Assembly: GCA_023375675.1 (NCBI GenBank)
Contig: JALQBC010000029.1
Span: 62,001 to 126,000, forward strand
DNA from: Cytospora piceicola
Lineage: Eukaryota; Ascomycota; Sordariomycetes; Diaporthales; Cytosporaceae
Direction: 5' to 3'
DNA: 64,000 bases
This document shows positions 42,366-52,783 of the stretch, piece by piece; position 1 is the stretch's first letter; every line of letters starts with the position of its first letter. The position numbers and the translations under genes were made by a program. The notes beneath the pieces are model-generated. The model was not told where the DNA came from. It saw only the letters and a program-made list of their open reading frames with translations, and ran no database searches.

Positions 42366-44647
42366 ATGGCTTCTACCTCGAGGCCCGACATTCTCGTGGC
42401 CGTAGACCTGGGGACAACTTACACGGGTAAGTACCCTGATCACCATGGTAAGCTTCTGAGCTGACCCGAAACCAGGTGTGGCGTGGGCTCGGCCAAAAGC
42501 AAGCCATGCCCTCCAGAGCCCTATTCAAGTCATCTACAACTGGCCAGGCTGCTCAACGAAGAATGAGCAGAAGGTACACACATGCCTGGTCTACGGCCAA
42601 GACGAAAAGAAACCCTCATCATGGGGCTTCCTTTGTGAGGACGACGAGGATCCCGGGAGGACGCGCCGGGAGTTCTTCAAGATCTTCCTAGACAAGATGA
42701 ACCTGCTAGAAGCACAGATCAAGGGCCTCCAGGGCGCACCAGAATCAGTGACCCAGGCACAGCAGTTCGTCACAGACTACCTCCACGAGGTATATGTGCA
42801 CGTCAAGTCGACGATTGAGCACCAGACTGGAATTGGCCCCTTCACTGGATGGAAGGACCTGACGGTTGAGTTCGTCTTCAGCGTGCCGACGACGTGGCGC
42901 AGTCTCGAGATAATCAACGCTTTCAAAGCGGCCATAAAGAACGCTGGATTCGGCACCGAGGGGCCACGACATACCTCGACGGTCGAGCTGACCGAGTCGG
43001 AGGCCGCCGCCGTGGCGACCATCAAGTCCACGGCGGTAAGCTTCGAGAAGGACGACATATTCCTGTCGGTTGATGCCGGAGGTGGCACGACGGACTTTGC
43101 ACTCATGCAGGTGGTGGAGGCGAACGAGCCGTTCCCGTCACTGAAGCAGCTGACCCAGGTCGACGGCGTGGGCATCGGGTCGACGCTGATAGACCGTGCT
43201 TTCCTTGAGCTGGTGGAGGACAGGATATTCCCATATGCCGACCTGGTCGATCAGCTACCGCCAGACACCATCGAGAGGCTGGCGCGGAACGACAAGTTCA
43301 GGACGACGAAGCACAAGTTCGGCGAACGCGTCTACAGCACCCCGGTCTATAAGCTGCCGATGGAGGGCGTAGGGTTCAACTTCAACCACGAGGGAGCCGG
43401 GATTGAGTCGGGAAGGTTTCTGCTCACCAAGTAAGAACAAGTCGACCCCCAACAGGCCATCAGCAGATTTTTGTTGACATTTGGAAAAGGGAAGAGATGC
43501 AGTCACTGTTTGACCCACACATTGACAGCATGCTCAGAAAGATCTGGGAGCAACTCGATTTTGTGGCAGTCAAGGCTCCTGGCAAACCACAAGTGGTGAG
43601 TTACACACCAGCGACTGCTGAACCGAATGTCTGTTAACTCCCGGTGCAGCGATATCTGATCCTCTCCGGCGGCCTCGGAAGCTCGGCGTATGTGCGGGAA
43701 CGCCTGCAGGAAGAACTGGCTCAGAACCCTCACCCCAGCGCAACTCAGATCAAGATCGTGCAGGCACCTGATCCTCAACTCGTCGTGGTGAAGGGCCTGC
43801 TACTCGACAGGCTGCAGAAACTCGAAAGCGGCAACAGGCCCGTCATCTCCACGAGGAAAGCCAGGGCCAGCTATGGTGTCATGTGCAAGATGAAGTACAG
43901 CCCCGAAATTCACTTCCAGGAGGAGCTCAGCACGGATCCTCTTGATGGGCAGACGTACGCGATGAGCCAGATAGACTGGCTTATCAAGAAGGTACGCAGG
44001 CATGAAAATGGTGACATGACAGATAGCAGCAGCTGACACCAAGAATCCAGGGTGACGACATAGATCCAAATGTACCAATAATATCGACATTCTGTCAAAA
44101 GATAGAAAAGGGAAGCACCGTACGGCACTGGGACTCCATCGTCGTCATCTCGCACAGCGAGAAGGAGTTCCTCCCAGTGAGCATGAAAGACTGTAAGCCA
44201 GCCCACACCCCCGGCGGTCCGTCGCCTCATCCGTTGGCACCACCCCATTCTAACCGTGCGCGAAAAACAGCCGGCGCGAAGCAGCTCTGCACGGTCCGCT
44301 CCGACCTCTCGGGCGTCAAGGACAACGAGCTCGAGCTGAAGAAGCGCTCCCGGGGCTTCCTGTCCAGGAGCCAGAAGTGGCTGAACTGCTCGTACGAGGT
44401 CCGCGCCATCATCGGGCCCGCGGACCTGAACTTCGAGCTGTGGTTCAACGGCCAGCGCTTCTCCAAGAACCACGCCCCGATCAAAGTCACGTGGGACGAC
44501 GAGGGCCTCGCGATGGGCGGCGGCCCTCGCCCTCCCGCCGGGCTGACAGCCAAGGGGAAGGGGGTGATAGTGACCGAGACGGGGAGCGCGAGCGCGAGCG
44601 CGAGCAGCCCGGCGGGGTCGGTATCTGGGCTGAGCGATACCAGGTGA
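42366..44647 (+). CDS. Hsp70-like actin-fold ATPase
   Basis: Six exons: 42366-42426, 42476-43430, 43490-43595, 43650-43991, 44051-44192 and 44271-44647, with introns of 49, 59, 54, 59 and 78 nt, all GT-AG. The protein has 660 residues. Actin/Hsp70 nucleotide motifs are present in order: phosphate-1 VAVDLGTTYTGVAWA (about 11-25, split by intron 1), phosphate-2 SVDAGGGTTDFAL (about 218-230) and adenosine motif LSGGLGSSAYV (about 379-389). It lacks a classical Hsp70 substrate-binding domain and EEVD tail; this matches the large fungal group of Hsp70-related (Hspa12-like) proteins often near stress or incompatibility loci. It probably binds ATP in the cytosol; the client is unknown. The last exon ends TGA at 44647, but GTGAGT at 44644 is a strong donor for a further exon ending at 44792 (see findings). 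Confidence 0.88.
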
Positions 44648-44792
44648 GTGGATGAGTGAAGCGGGTGAGCTTCTCGCCGTGGCGAAGTCCTGTGATGTTC
44701 GGCTTTTTGACGGGGTTTGCAGTAATTCGTCGCTCGGTTCTTATCTTGGAACGCGGCCCGAGTTTTGTGCAATTGTACAGCATTATGCATAA

Positions 44793-45688
44793 ACAGCAGG
44801 TTTTGGGCTATCTTCTGTCTTCGCGGACGGATTTGGCCTGCCGTCCTTTTCAGGCATTATTCTGGTGCCATTTATTCAAAACTTCTACCGCCATGGGGCC
44901 TACGAACACGGAGGCGAGCAGGGTTTTGATAGTCATTTGAAGGGACACTTTTAGGGGTATGGTCGAGGAGGTGAGAGTTTCAGTCACAAATCCCAACACT
45001 CAGTCAGAGGTTGGCAGGTATATAGCAACCAACCAGATCACGATTTAATCATGATCGGTTGCAGAATCCAAACAAATTCTTCGTACCGTGTTGGGCACAT
45101 ACAACGTGTAGTGCATATGATCATGGATTGAGCGCCCGGGCCTGTTTTCTTATGCACATTAAGACGTTCAATCGTTCATACTGCTTGACTTGATGGTGTT
45201 GCCAAAGAGGAGCCTGTCGCCAAGGGAGTCTAGTTTAGTGGACCGGACCTGTCTTGTTGTTCTTGGTCTTACATGGACCACTTGAGCGTCTAGCTTTGCT
45301 TGTTATTTTTTGTATTGCGCTTCTCTCTATTGTGATTGGCACTGAGCCAGATGGGATTTAAATGGTCATCTAGATTTGACCTCTTTTCTTGTACCCCCCT
45401 CGTCTAATAGTCGTCTTCTTAACGGGGACGGACCGCAACGAGGCATAAAATCCGGATGCTCCAAACATCCATCTATTTCTTTGATGGCCTGCCAAGTCGA
45501 ACATGTCGATGCAGGCCGCTTGCTTCTTTCTGCCATTGGGTATGGATCTGCTTGATGGGCACCGCCGGGTTCATAACAGGCTCGTGGACCGGTCCGGGTC
45601 AGACAGTTGGCGTGGAACATGGTGACGGGAGCCATGTTTGACGTTGCACTTTTATATATGTCTCGCCGTTGGACCGTGGCCTGGTCCA
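44793..45688. other. Convergent intergenic region, no gene seen
   Basis: About 900 bp between the 3' end of the Hsp70-like gene and the 3' end of the small membrane-anchored gene. Apart from T-rich and A/T-rich patches no structure was noted. Confidence 0.4.
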
Positions 45689-46078
45689 TTATAAAGAGCG
45701 TCCGTGGGGATCGGCATCGCTCTGTTGCGTGCCCGTCTGCTTGAACCCCAAGAGCTCGCCGAGCTTCCCGGTAGGTTTGGGCACGGGGCACTCGTGTCTG
45801 CCCCTCTTGCCCTGCTGTTCGACGAGATCCTCCTGAGTGATGTTGTCGAGCTTGAATATGCCATCCTTGACCTCGACGTTCTGCGCCTGTATCTGCGGCC
45901 TCCGTCGCCTCCTCCTCCTGCCGTTCTCGTCTTCTATTATCTCTCCGTCGGCATAGGTGACTCTGGGTGAAGGGCACGGGAGGAGGTGAGGTAGGGCCAC
46001 GACGAAGAAGCTGCCAAGCGCCGTGGTTGCGAACAGCGACGAGGTCATTCGCGACCTGGGGTGTAGGTGTGGCGGCAT
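45689..46078 (-). CDS. Small membrane-anchored conserved fungal protein
   Basis: Single exon, 129 residues from ATG 46078 (MPPHLHPRSRMTSSLFATTA). A hydrophobic segment of about 19 residues (SLFATTALGSFFVVALPHLL, about 14-33) follows a basic, His/Arg-rich N-terminus, compatible with a membrane anchor or mitochondrial inner-membrane targeting. Then come a short acidic part (DGEIIEDENG), an Arg run (RRRRRRR, about 51-57) and a C-terminal half with CPVPKPTGKLGELLGF. The open frame continues upstream but only from TTG. The mixed but structured composition and the PVPKP-type tail look like a short conserved protein of Pezizomycotina; no functional name can be given. Confidence 0.6.
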   Translation of the reverse strand: MPPHLHPRSRMTSSLFATTALGSFFVVALPHLLPCPSPRVTYADGEIIEDENGRRRRRRRPQIQAQNVEVKDGIFKLDNITQEDLVEQQGKRGRHECPVPKPTGKLGELLGFKQTGTQQSDADPHGRSL

Positions 46079-46830
46079 GGTTCGTGGTCGTGGTCGTGGT
46101 CGTTTTCCTGGTAATAGGTGGTGGTGATCGGTAAGAGAGAATGCGATTGAGAGGCTCTGTATGCAAGCCAGTTTAGCAATCGCCAACGGGGGATTGTAGA
46201 ATTGATTCGGTAGTCCTCACAGTAATGATCCATCAGTGAAAGTCTAATTACCATCCCATGGCCAGCTAAGCTTTCAGTCTCGAGGACTTTCTCCGTTCGC
46301 GCCGATCAGCAAAGACAAAACCGCGAGAGACTTTGGAGCTGCGTTTAATGATCCGATTCTCATTGGGCTGTCACAAGGTGTTGTGACGTCTCTTCTCTCC
46401 TGGCCGGCCGGCTGCAAGTCTCCAGCCCCGGAGGCTCGGTAAAACAGTGCCAGCGGACCCGCTCTGCCGCCCAACGTTGTGAACGCCCGCCTGAAGGATC
46501 GCTTTGGGTCTAAGGGTTTTAGCGCCTGCGTACGGCTGTAATCCCTGTGAAACTACGTGGATCGCCCCCAAATTCTGGGGAAGGGGGGGCCCGAGTAGGC
46601 ACCCAGCCGATGTCGCGACAACTTCAATCGCATAGCCGTCTTTTTGTTTGGCTGACAAGCGAAGCCAATTGCTTCCCCTTCCAACCTCCCAACCGATACT
46701 GCAGCCTCTTTATTACTGTACATTGTCTAATACTACCGCGTTACGCGAAAGTACCAGTGACCGTGCCAATATCTGCCACTGACTTTTCACCGAGGGCTGC
46801 GCAGTGGATTGCAGCGCAGTTACCTCAAAG
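46079..46830. other. Divergent intergenic region, no gene seen
   Basis: About 750 bp between a minus-strand and a plus-strand gene; probably two promoters. A run of CGTGGT units near 46082-46105 is the only repeat noted. Confidence 0.4.
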
Positions 46831-48308
46831 ATGAGCGACCTTGACAAGTGAGCGCGTCCCAGACGTCCATCTGCCTGGCTTCCTTTCCCAACCCACCGTG
46901 CTGATGATTTGTGCATCAGAGCTATCGCGCAGCTTCGAGCATGCCGTCCCATACCAGAATCCCAGGTCCGGGAAATATGTCACAAAGCAAGAGAGCTGTT
47001 GATAGAAGAAGGGAATGTCGTCACAGTCTGCGCTCCAGTCTCAGTACGGAAGATCTGCACCCGAAGATCATGGAACTGGGATTTGCTGACGCGGGGATAG
47101 ATATGTGGTGATATACATGGTCAGTTCCACGACCTGATGGAGCTGTTTCGCGTGGGTGGCGATGTGCCGGATACCAACTACTTGTTCATGGGTATGCCCT
47201 CTTCCCACAACCACGTCTCCTCACCATCTGTGATCCCAGGCAGGCTGACAGTCCACCCACCTCTCCAGGCGACTTTGTCGATCGTGGTTTCTACTCCCTC
47301 GAATCCTTCCTCCTCCTCCTCTGCCTCAAAGTCCGATACCCCGACCGCATGACCCTCATCAGGGGCAACCACGAGTCCCGACAGATCACGACCGTCTACG
47401 GCTTCTACGACGAATGTCTAAGAAAATATGGTAGCGCAAATGTATGGCGGTATTGCTGCGATGTATTCGACTACCTGGCCCTGGGCGCCATCGTCCTCGG
47501 CGCATCGAACACCTTATACCCCGCCAACGAAACCTCCTCCGCTCAGGAGTACCTGGAGCAGAATACCGAGATTGAAGTCTGTAACGCGGACCGAGAAGTC
47601 ATCAGTAGGTTTCCTCGCAGGAACATGGAGATTGAGGAGCCGGCCAAGAGCCCCGGCGGCGCACCGTCGAGCACAGGAGACAAGACAGGCCCTCCCGGCT
47701 CCGGCGCATCGGGGTCGAGCGGCGGGTCGATCGGCAACCCGGCAGGCGCGGTGCTGTGTGTCCACGGCGGCCTCAGCCCCCTGATAGACACGGTGGATAA
47801 GATCCGCCTCCTCGACCGGAAGCAAGAGGTACCCCACGAGGGTGCCATGTGCGACCTGCTGTGGTCCGACCCGGACGACATCGACGGCTGGGGCCTGTCG
47901 CCGCGCGGCGCGGGGTTCCTGTTCGGCGCCGACATCGTCCGGCAGTTCAACCACAAGAACAACCTCTCGCTGATCGCGCGCGCGCACCAGCTGGTCATGG
48001 AGGGCTTCAAGGAGATGTTCGACACGAGCATCGTGACGGTCTGGTCGGCGCCCAACTACTGCTACCGGTGCGGCAACGTCGCGGCGCTGCTGGAGCTGTC
48101 GGAGGACGAGTCCGGGCTGGGCGTGTTCTCGCGGAGCAACGGGGAGGTGAACCGGAGCGACGGCGGCGCGGCGGCCAGGGCGCCCATGACGGAGACCGAG
48201 ATACCGCCCAGCGTGGGGCCGGCGAGGCGGTATAGGGTGTTCCAGGCGGCGCCGCAGGACTCGAGGGGCATGCCGGCCAAGAAGCCGGTGGCCGACTATT
48301 TCTTGTGA
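46831..48308 (+). CDS. ppg1: PP2A-family Ser/Thr phosphatase, PPG1-like
   Basis: Exons 46831-46847, 46920-47043, 47101-47191 and 47269-48308 (introns of 72, 57 and 77 nt) give 423 residues. The tiny first exon encodes MSDLD plus two bases. PPP-family metal and phosphate motifs are intact: GDIHGQ (50-55), GDFVDRG (78-84), GNHES (110-114), LCVHGG (about 240-245), RAHQLVMEG and [13 protein letters not shown]. The C-terminus DYFL matches the methylatable DYFL of PP2A/PP4/PP6/PPG1. An approximately 80-residue Ser/Gly/Pro-rich insert lies between [11 protein letters not shown] (about 155) and the VHGG block, where PP2A has only a few residues. This, and fungal wording around it, suggests the filamentous-fungal PPG1 group; in yeast Ppg1 works with Tip41/Tap42-type regulators and in the Far/STRIPAK complex. 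PP4- or PP6-like alternatives cannot be excluded. Confidence 0.88.
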
Positions 48309-48802
48309 GGGAGGGATCCGGTCGAGGAGTAGATGCTTGAAGCGACTACTAGATGGGATGGGTTGGAGCGGTGCTTTCATGGACCGGCGGGTTTTAGGTC
48401 AGGCGTTTTGTCGCAAATCACTGGTCAGCCTGAGTATATGGAGTAATGCATCTCCTTCGTGTTTACATGCTGGCCATGGCTTTTGTCCCCATGGCCCAGC
48501 CCTCCTCCCGATTGCCATTAGCTAGAAGTAAAACTGCGCACCAGGAAGAACCTGTCAGAGAAGGAAGGGAGTAGGCTTGACCTCGCTAGTTCGACCAGAC
48601 TGCGACTTCACCTAATATATTTTGTTTACATGGTCATGCGTAGTCATCGCACCCAGGCCAAAAAAAAATAAGAACAGTGGCCAAATTAATAGTCCTCAAG
48701 GGCTCAGGGTGTGAAGATGGCGAAAGTTAAATGCAGGAGGGGGTCAAAAAGAAAAAAAGGGCAGACCCAAAGCTGAATTCATCAAAAAAAGAAGTTTTTG
48801 AT
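48309..48802. other. Intergenic, no gene seen
   Basis: About 490 bp downstream of ppg1, with A-runs near 48661 and 48785. Likely 3' UTR plus spacer. Confidence 0.4.
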
Positions 48803-48920
48803 TACCACACAGGGACTTGAAACCCTGTGGTCCCCTTTCCTTTCCCTCCCACTGACCCTCGGAAACCACCAATTGACCTGACGTTGGACGGGAGACGTTA
48901 ACCATTGCGCCATGGTGGAT
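48803..48920 (-). pseudogene. Degenerate tRNA-like sequence
   Basis: The minus strand has an A-box-like TGGCGCAATGG and a T-arm CAGGG ... CCCTG enclosing TTTCAAGT, one base longer than the standard TTCAAGT loop, so the B box reads GGTTTCAAGTCC instead of GGTTCAAGTCC. The 5' acceptor TCCACCA pairs poorly with the 3' TGTGGTA, and the middle is too long for one tRNA without an intron; a CTCCC/GGGAG stem could frame an anticodon CCA, but this is weak. It reads as a decayed intron-bearing tRNA gene. Confidence 0.35.
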
Positions 48921-49105
48921 TTTGTTGAGGTATGACTGGCTGAAGCCGCCTATAAGGGGGAGGCAGCTGCAGGTACCTTGGGTCGTGGGCTCCCCAGCTA
49001 AACAGGATGGGATGGGATGGGATGAAGCTATGGCTGGGCCTGCACACCTAAGGTGCGCCTCGTCATCTGCGCGCCTGTAGGCCTGCTGCCATACGGCTTC
49101 CTCCT

Positions 49106-50071
49106 CTATGGGCTCAGCCTCTCCAGCGTCCACCTGTCCCCCTCGTCACCTTCACCTTCGCCTCTGACCCTCTCGTACACGAACCGGTCATGCAGCCTGC
49201 TCTCCCGTCCCTGCCAGAACTCGACCTTCTCCGGCACGATCCTCAGGCCTCCCCAGAACTCAGGCACGGGTATGTCCTCGGTGTCCTTGAACCTCTCGGC
49301 CGTCTCCTCGACCCACCCCTCCAGCTGCCTCCGCCCGTCGTCGTCGTCGTCGTCGTCCCCGCCGTCGGGCCTCAGCACGGCGCTCTGCCGGCTCGCCCAG
49401 GCCCCGAGCCGGCTCCCCCTCGCCCGCGTCTCGTAGTACCGCTGGCTCTCCTCCCTGCCCAGCCTCTCCGCCCTCCCCTCGACCCGCACCTGCCTCTCCA
49501 GGGCCTCCCACCAGAACACCAGCGACGCCCACCCGTTGCTCTCCAGGTCCCGCGCCTTCTGGCTCGTCCCGAAGTTGGAGTACACCACGAACCCCCTCCC
49601 GTCCAGCTCCTTGAGGTACACCATGCGCGCCGAGACCCGGCCCGAGGGCAGCGACGCCGTGGACAGGGTGCACGTCTCGGGGTGTGCGACCGCCCGGCCC
49701 TCGCCCTGGCCCTCGCCCCGGGAGGTGTAGGACTGTGCCGCCGAGAACCAGGCGTGGAACTGCGTCACGGGGCTGTGCGGGTCGAGGTCCCGCCGGTGCA
49801 GGCCGCCGGCCGACTCGTGCCGGGTGAACTGGTCGGCTTGGGCGTTCTGGGCGCCGCCGGCCGGCGCGACTGCGTTTGGGGGGGTTTGTCAGACGTGTGA
49901 GCGAGTGGTTGGAAAGGAGGGACCCAGGCGAGCGAGGCAGGCCGTGTGGACATGTCACCACGCCGGTGGCTTGGTGACTCATGCCTTGGCTGGCATATGA
50001 GCAGGGCTCAGCAGAGCATCAGGTGTAGGCTTACATATAAGTTTCTGGGACTTTGCCTGATGAAGAGCCAT
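49106..50071 (-). CDS. pdx3: Pyridoxamine 5'-phosphate oxidase
   Basis: FMN-dependent oxidase converting PNP/PMP to PLP in vitamin B6 metabolism; usually a cytosolic dimer. Exons 50071-50035 and 49869-49106 are joined across a 164-nt GTAAGC...CGCAG intron; the join restores KLIFAPAGG, typical of fungal homologues, and gives 266 residues. FMN and substrate motifs are visible: GRVSARMVYLKELDGRGFVV (about 89-108), YSNFGTSQKARDLESNGWA, SLVFWWEALERQVRVEGRAE and QSAVL. The family-typical C-terminus reads PEFWGGLRIVPEKVEFWQG, then RLHDRF and a WTLERLSP end equivalent to bacterial RLAP. An acidic Asp(7) insert (about 184-190) sits before the last strands. The product PLP is the cofactor of the BioA half of BioDA, 24 kb away. 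Identity is certain from domain order. Confidence 0.93.
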
Positions 50072-51706
50072 TCTGTGTACTGTAGGGGTGATAGCACGGA
50101 GTAATCGTGTGGTTGAAGGAGTGAACCGCATCAAGTGAGAAAGGTAGAGGCGGGATTTTATATGCTTCACGAGAAGGGCGGAAGAGTCCACTTAAAGGAG
50201 CTCAGAGCTTGTTGTAGGGGTGATTCAGAACACCCTTGAATTCCACTGAAAAAGGGCCTGATTAGATCGAGTCCTTCTGTCCTTGGGAGAACCGTTAGAA
50301 GTCAGCTCATTCGGGAGTGCAAAGCATGAGGAAGTCTATAAAGAATCTCATGACGTCGGCCAGACCATCTGTGTGTCTGTGCCGGGTAACATACGACCAA
50401 CACCACCCCCCCCCCTTTCCCCCCCCCAACCTGATTCAGGCTATGTGGAAACCCTTCATCGCAGTCAAGTCCACAATCAGTCCACACTGGCAAGTATTAC
50501 ATTACTGCTAGAATATACTTTCTGAGCTCAAGCTACTCTTCTTATATGCTAGTTCCCTGATACATGAACGAACACGAACATTAGAATTCGTATTTACCAA
50601 GTACTTAAGTAAGTATATAGAAAGCTAATATATGACTCCGTCATCCAGGGTTAGGGCTTATCACTACCCCTTTTTACAATTTCAACTCCTTTTCGACTCG
50701 ATGAGCCGTTGACCTGATGTTGTGATTCTCATTTGATCTGCATTTCCTTCACCAATATCGAAGCGCTCTATGTGTCACAAACGCACACTACCCGATTCAG
50801 TTTTGTCCCTGGCACTCACAAGTCCTGGGATTCAAAACCGTCTCCCTCCTCCCACTAGAGGCCACCAAGAAACTCTCGGTTTAGGAAGCTCCCTGTCACC
50901 GGAGGAGTTTGTTTGCTGGAGTGAGGAACATTCTATGTCTTCCCCCCACCCCAAGGCCTTCCAAGATTTGGGGTATAGCTGATGGGTTCGGTTATTGATG
51001 CTTGGATATGCGAAATCCGTCCTCGAAACTGAACGACTGTGGGAAATACTAGCCACAGGACAGATGATGGCAAAGGAGACATATGCGGCACTCTCTGAGA
51101 CGCAGCACTTGAGACGCTTCGCATGAATGCTGGACAAGTGTCAAGGAAGTCAAGGCTGTCCCTGGTGTTGGTTGAGACTGGGGAAGTCGTCGGCTCGGCT
51201 CGACGACCTTCCCATTGATAAGACTCTGCAGGCCTCTGAGCTGATCATTGTTCGTCTCTGCTCTGATTTGAGAGAGTGGGATGCCGGCGTCGAGCCCTTG
51301 ATACGTCCCTTCCGCTCATGCAGAACGATCGATGGTGTTGTCCCGGTTCACCCGTTCGTGGGGTGCTCTTGTATCAAATAACACGGCTGATGTGCCAATG
51401 AACTCCAAGTCAAGTAGCACGCGATGTGACTGGCCCAGGGTCGGCGGCGCTTGCTGTTGTGGATGCTTTTAAGGCACCGGGGTTGCCAAGATGGTGCGGT
51501 CCAAGTATGAGTCCAATGTCCCATGCGTAAGTCCAAGTTGCTTTGCTGCCCCTCTTACGACACTATGTTGCGTTTCTGTCTCGTCCCCGGTCGACTTGAT
51601 TGGGACGTGGCAAGGACGCATCAGTAACCGAGCGTTCAAGAAGCCCAGAGGTGCTTATTGTCCATCTCAGTTCCTTCCGATGCCAGTCTCGGGCGGTTCA
51701 CCTCCA
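50072..51706. other. Intergenic, no gene seen
   Basis: About 1.6 kb with only short unrelated frames. A C-rich run lies near 50405-50430 and a GGGTTAGGG word near 50650. No splice-compatible coding pattern was found. Confidence 0.45.
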
Positions 51707-52783
51707 TCAGCTTTCCCGGTAGTGATAATCCTCCCCATAACCCCTGTTGTCGATGGGATATTCATGCTCCACGATACTCTCCCCATTCCACCCGCGGTAC
51801 CCATCCACCCCTCTCCCATGCTCATAACCCCCCTCGGCACCACCACCACCACCGTCATAATACTGCTCATCCCACGCCGGCTGCGCCGGCACAAACGGCA
51901 GCCGCGGCAGCGGGCTCCGCGCGTACAGCCTCCCGGGGTCCGACTGCGCCGAATACGACCTGTTCTCCCTCAGCGGCCGCGACGGCGGGTAGTACCCGCC
52001 CTGCAGCTGCGTCGCCGGGCGGCGGCTGGCCCGCGTGGCGTTGCTCCGCATGCTGTTGGCGCGCGATCCGCCGCCGCCGCCGCCGTCGTACACGGACTCG
52101 GGCCTCGCCTCCACCGGGTCGAACGGCCCGCCGCCCGGGACATACCACGCCGGCGGACGCCGCCCTGGCTCCTGGTGGTGGTGGTGGTGCTGCGGCGTCG
52201 TAAGCGGCATCGGCGGCGGCGGCAGTGCTGCCGGCCGCTCGAAGTACCCGGCGGCGTAGCCCGAGTCGCTGCTGGCCCCGCCGCCGTAGCCGTAGCCGTA
52301 GCCGTCGTGGTAGCCGCCGTAGTCGTCTCCGTATTCGTCGTAGTACCGGTTACCCCGCGACACCTGTGACACAGACGTTGGGGGCCTGTTGTAGCCGCCG
52401 GCGCCGGCGCCTCCTCCTGCCCCCCCGACGGAGGACGCCATGGTCGGGAACCTGTCCAGGCTGGGGCCGTGCTCGGGGTCCTCCGCGGGCGCCACCCCTT
52501 CCTCCCATAGCTCGTCGGCAGTCGGGACTTGGGGCCCTCGCTGGACGGCGCGGAACGTCCCCGCGCGCATCTCGGCCGTGATCTGCCTGTCCAGCTCGTT
52601 GACCTCCCTGTTGCTCATCTGCTTGTAGCGCCCGCCAAACCACCGCCGCATGGTGCGTCTGAACCCCATCTTCTTTACCGTGTCGTCATTGTATGCCGTC
52701 GTCGTCGTCGTCGGGTTCGAGTCGAGGCGCTTTGTTACTAGGACAACTGAGCCGCGGCGCTGCCGGGTTGAGTTCTTCTGCAT
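51707..52783 (-). CDS. Gly/Tyr/Pro-rich protein with short basic N-terminal domain
   Basis: Single exon, 358 residues from ATG 52783; an alternative start is the Met of MGFRRTMRRWFGG (about residue 40), which has the better local texture. Residues about 40-115 look ordered: GFRRTMRRWFGGRYKQMSNR, EVNELDRQITAEMRAGTFR and PTADELWEEGVAPAEDPEHG. The remainder is low complexity: Gly runs, Tyr-Gly repeats (GYGYGYGGG), a His run (HHHHH) and Pro runs, ending in an acidic, Tyr-rich tail. The minus frame is preferred over the equally long plus frames because only it has an ordered start and ATG. Function unknown; nothing like a signal peptide or membrane segment is seen. Confidence 0.65.
   Translation of the reverse strand: MQKNSTRQRRGSVVLVTKRLDSNPTTTTTAYNDDTVKKMGFRRTMRRWFGGRYKQMSNREVNELDRQITAEMRAGTFRAVQRGPQVPTADELWEEGVAPAEDPEHGPSLDRFPTMASSVGGAGGGAGAGGYNRPPTSVSQVSRGNRYYDEYGDDYGGYHDGYGYGYGGGASSDSGYAAGYFERPAALPPPPMPLTTPQHHHHHQEPGRRPPAWYVPGGGPFDPVEARPESVYDGGGGGGSRANSMRSNATRASRRPATQLQGGYYPPSRPLRENRSYSAQSDPGRLYARSPLPRLPFVPAQPAWDEQYYDGGGGGAEGGYEHGRGVDGYRGWNGESIVEHEYPIDNRGYGEDYHYRES

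Noticed and set aside
47514..48380. Long minus-strand frames opposite ppg1
   Set aside because: Shadow of the GC3-rich phosphatase exon; Arg/Ala/Pro-rich without motifs.
48803..48920. Functional tRNA-Trp(CCA)
   Set aside because: Acceptor stem does not pair, the T loop has eight bases and the variable region would be about 17 nt, so only a pseudogene call is supported.
49190..49982. Long frames on both strands overlapping pdx3
   Set aside because: Shadows of the GC-rich pdx3 exon; the true frame is fixed by FMN-binding and C-terminal family motifs.
51491..52369. Plus-strand Arg/Val-rich frames opposite the Gly/Tyr-rich gene
   Set aside because: Antisense to low-complexity codons, no domain.
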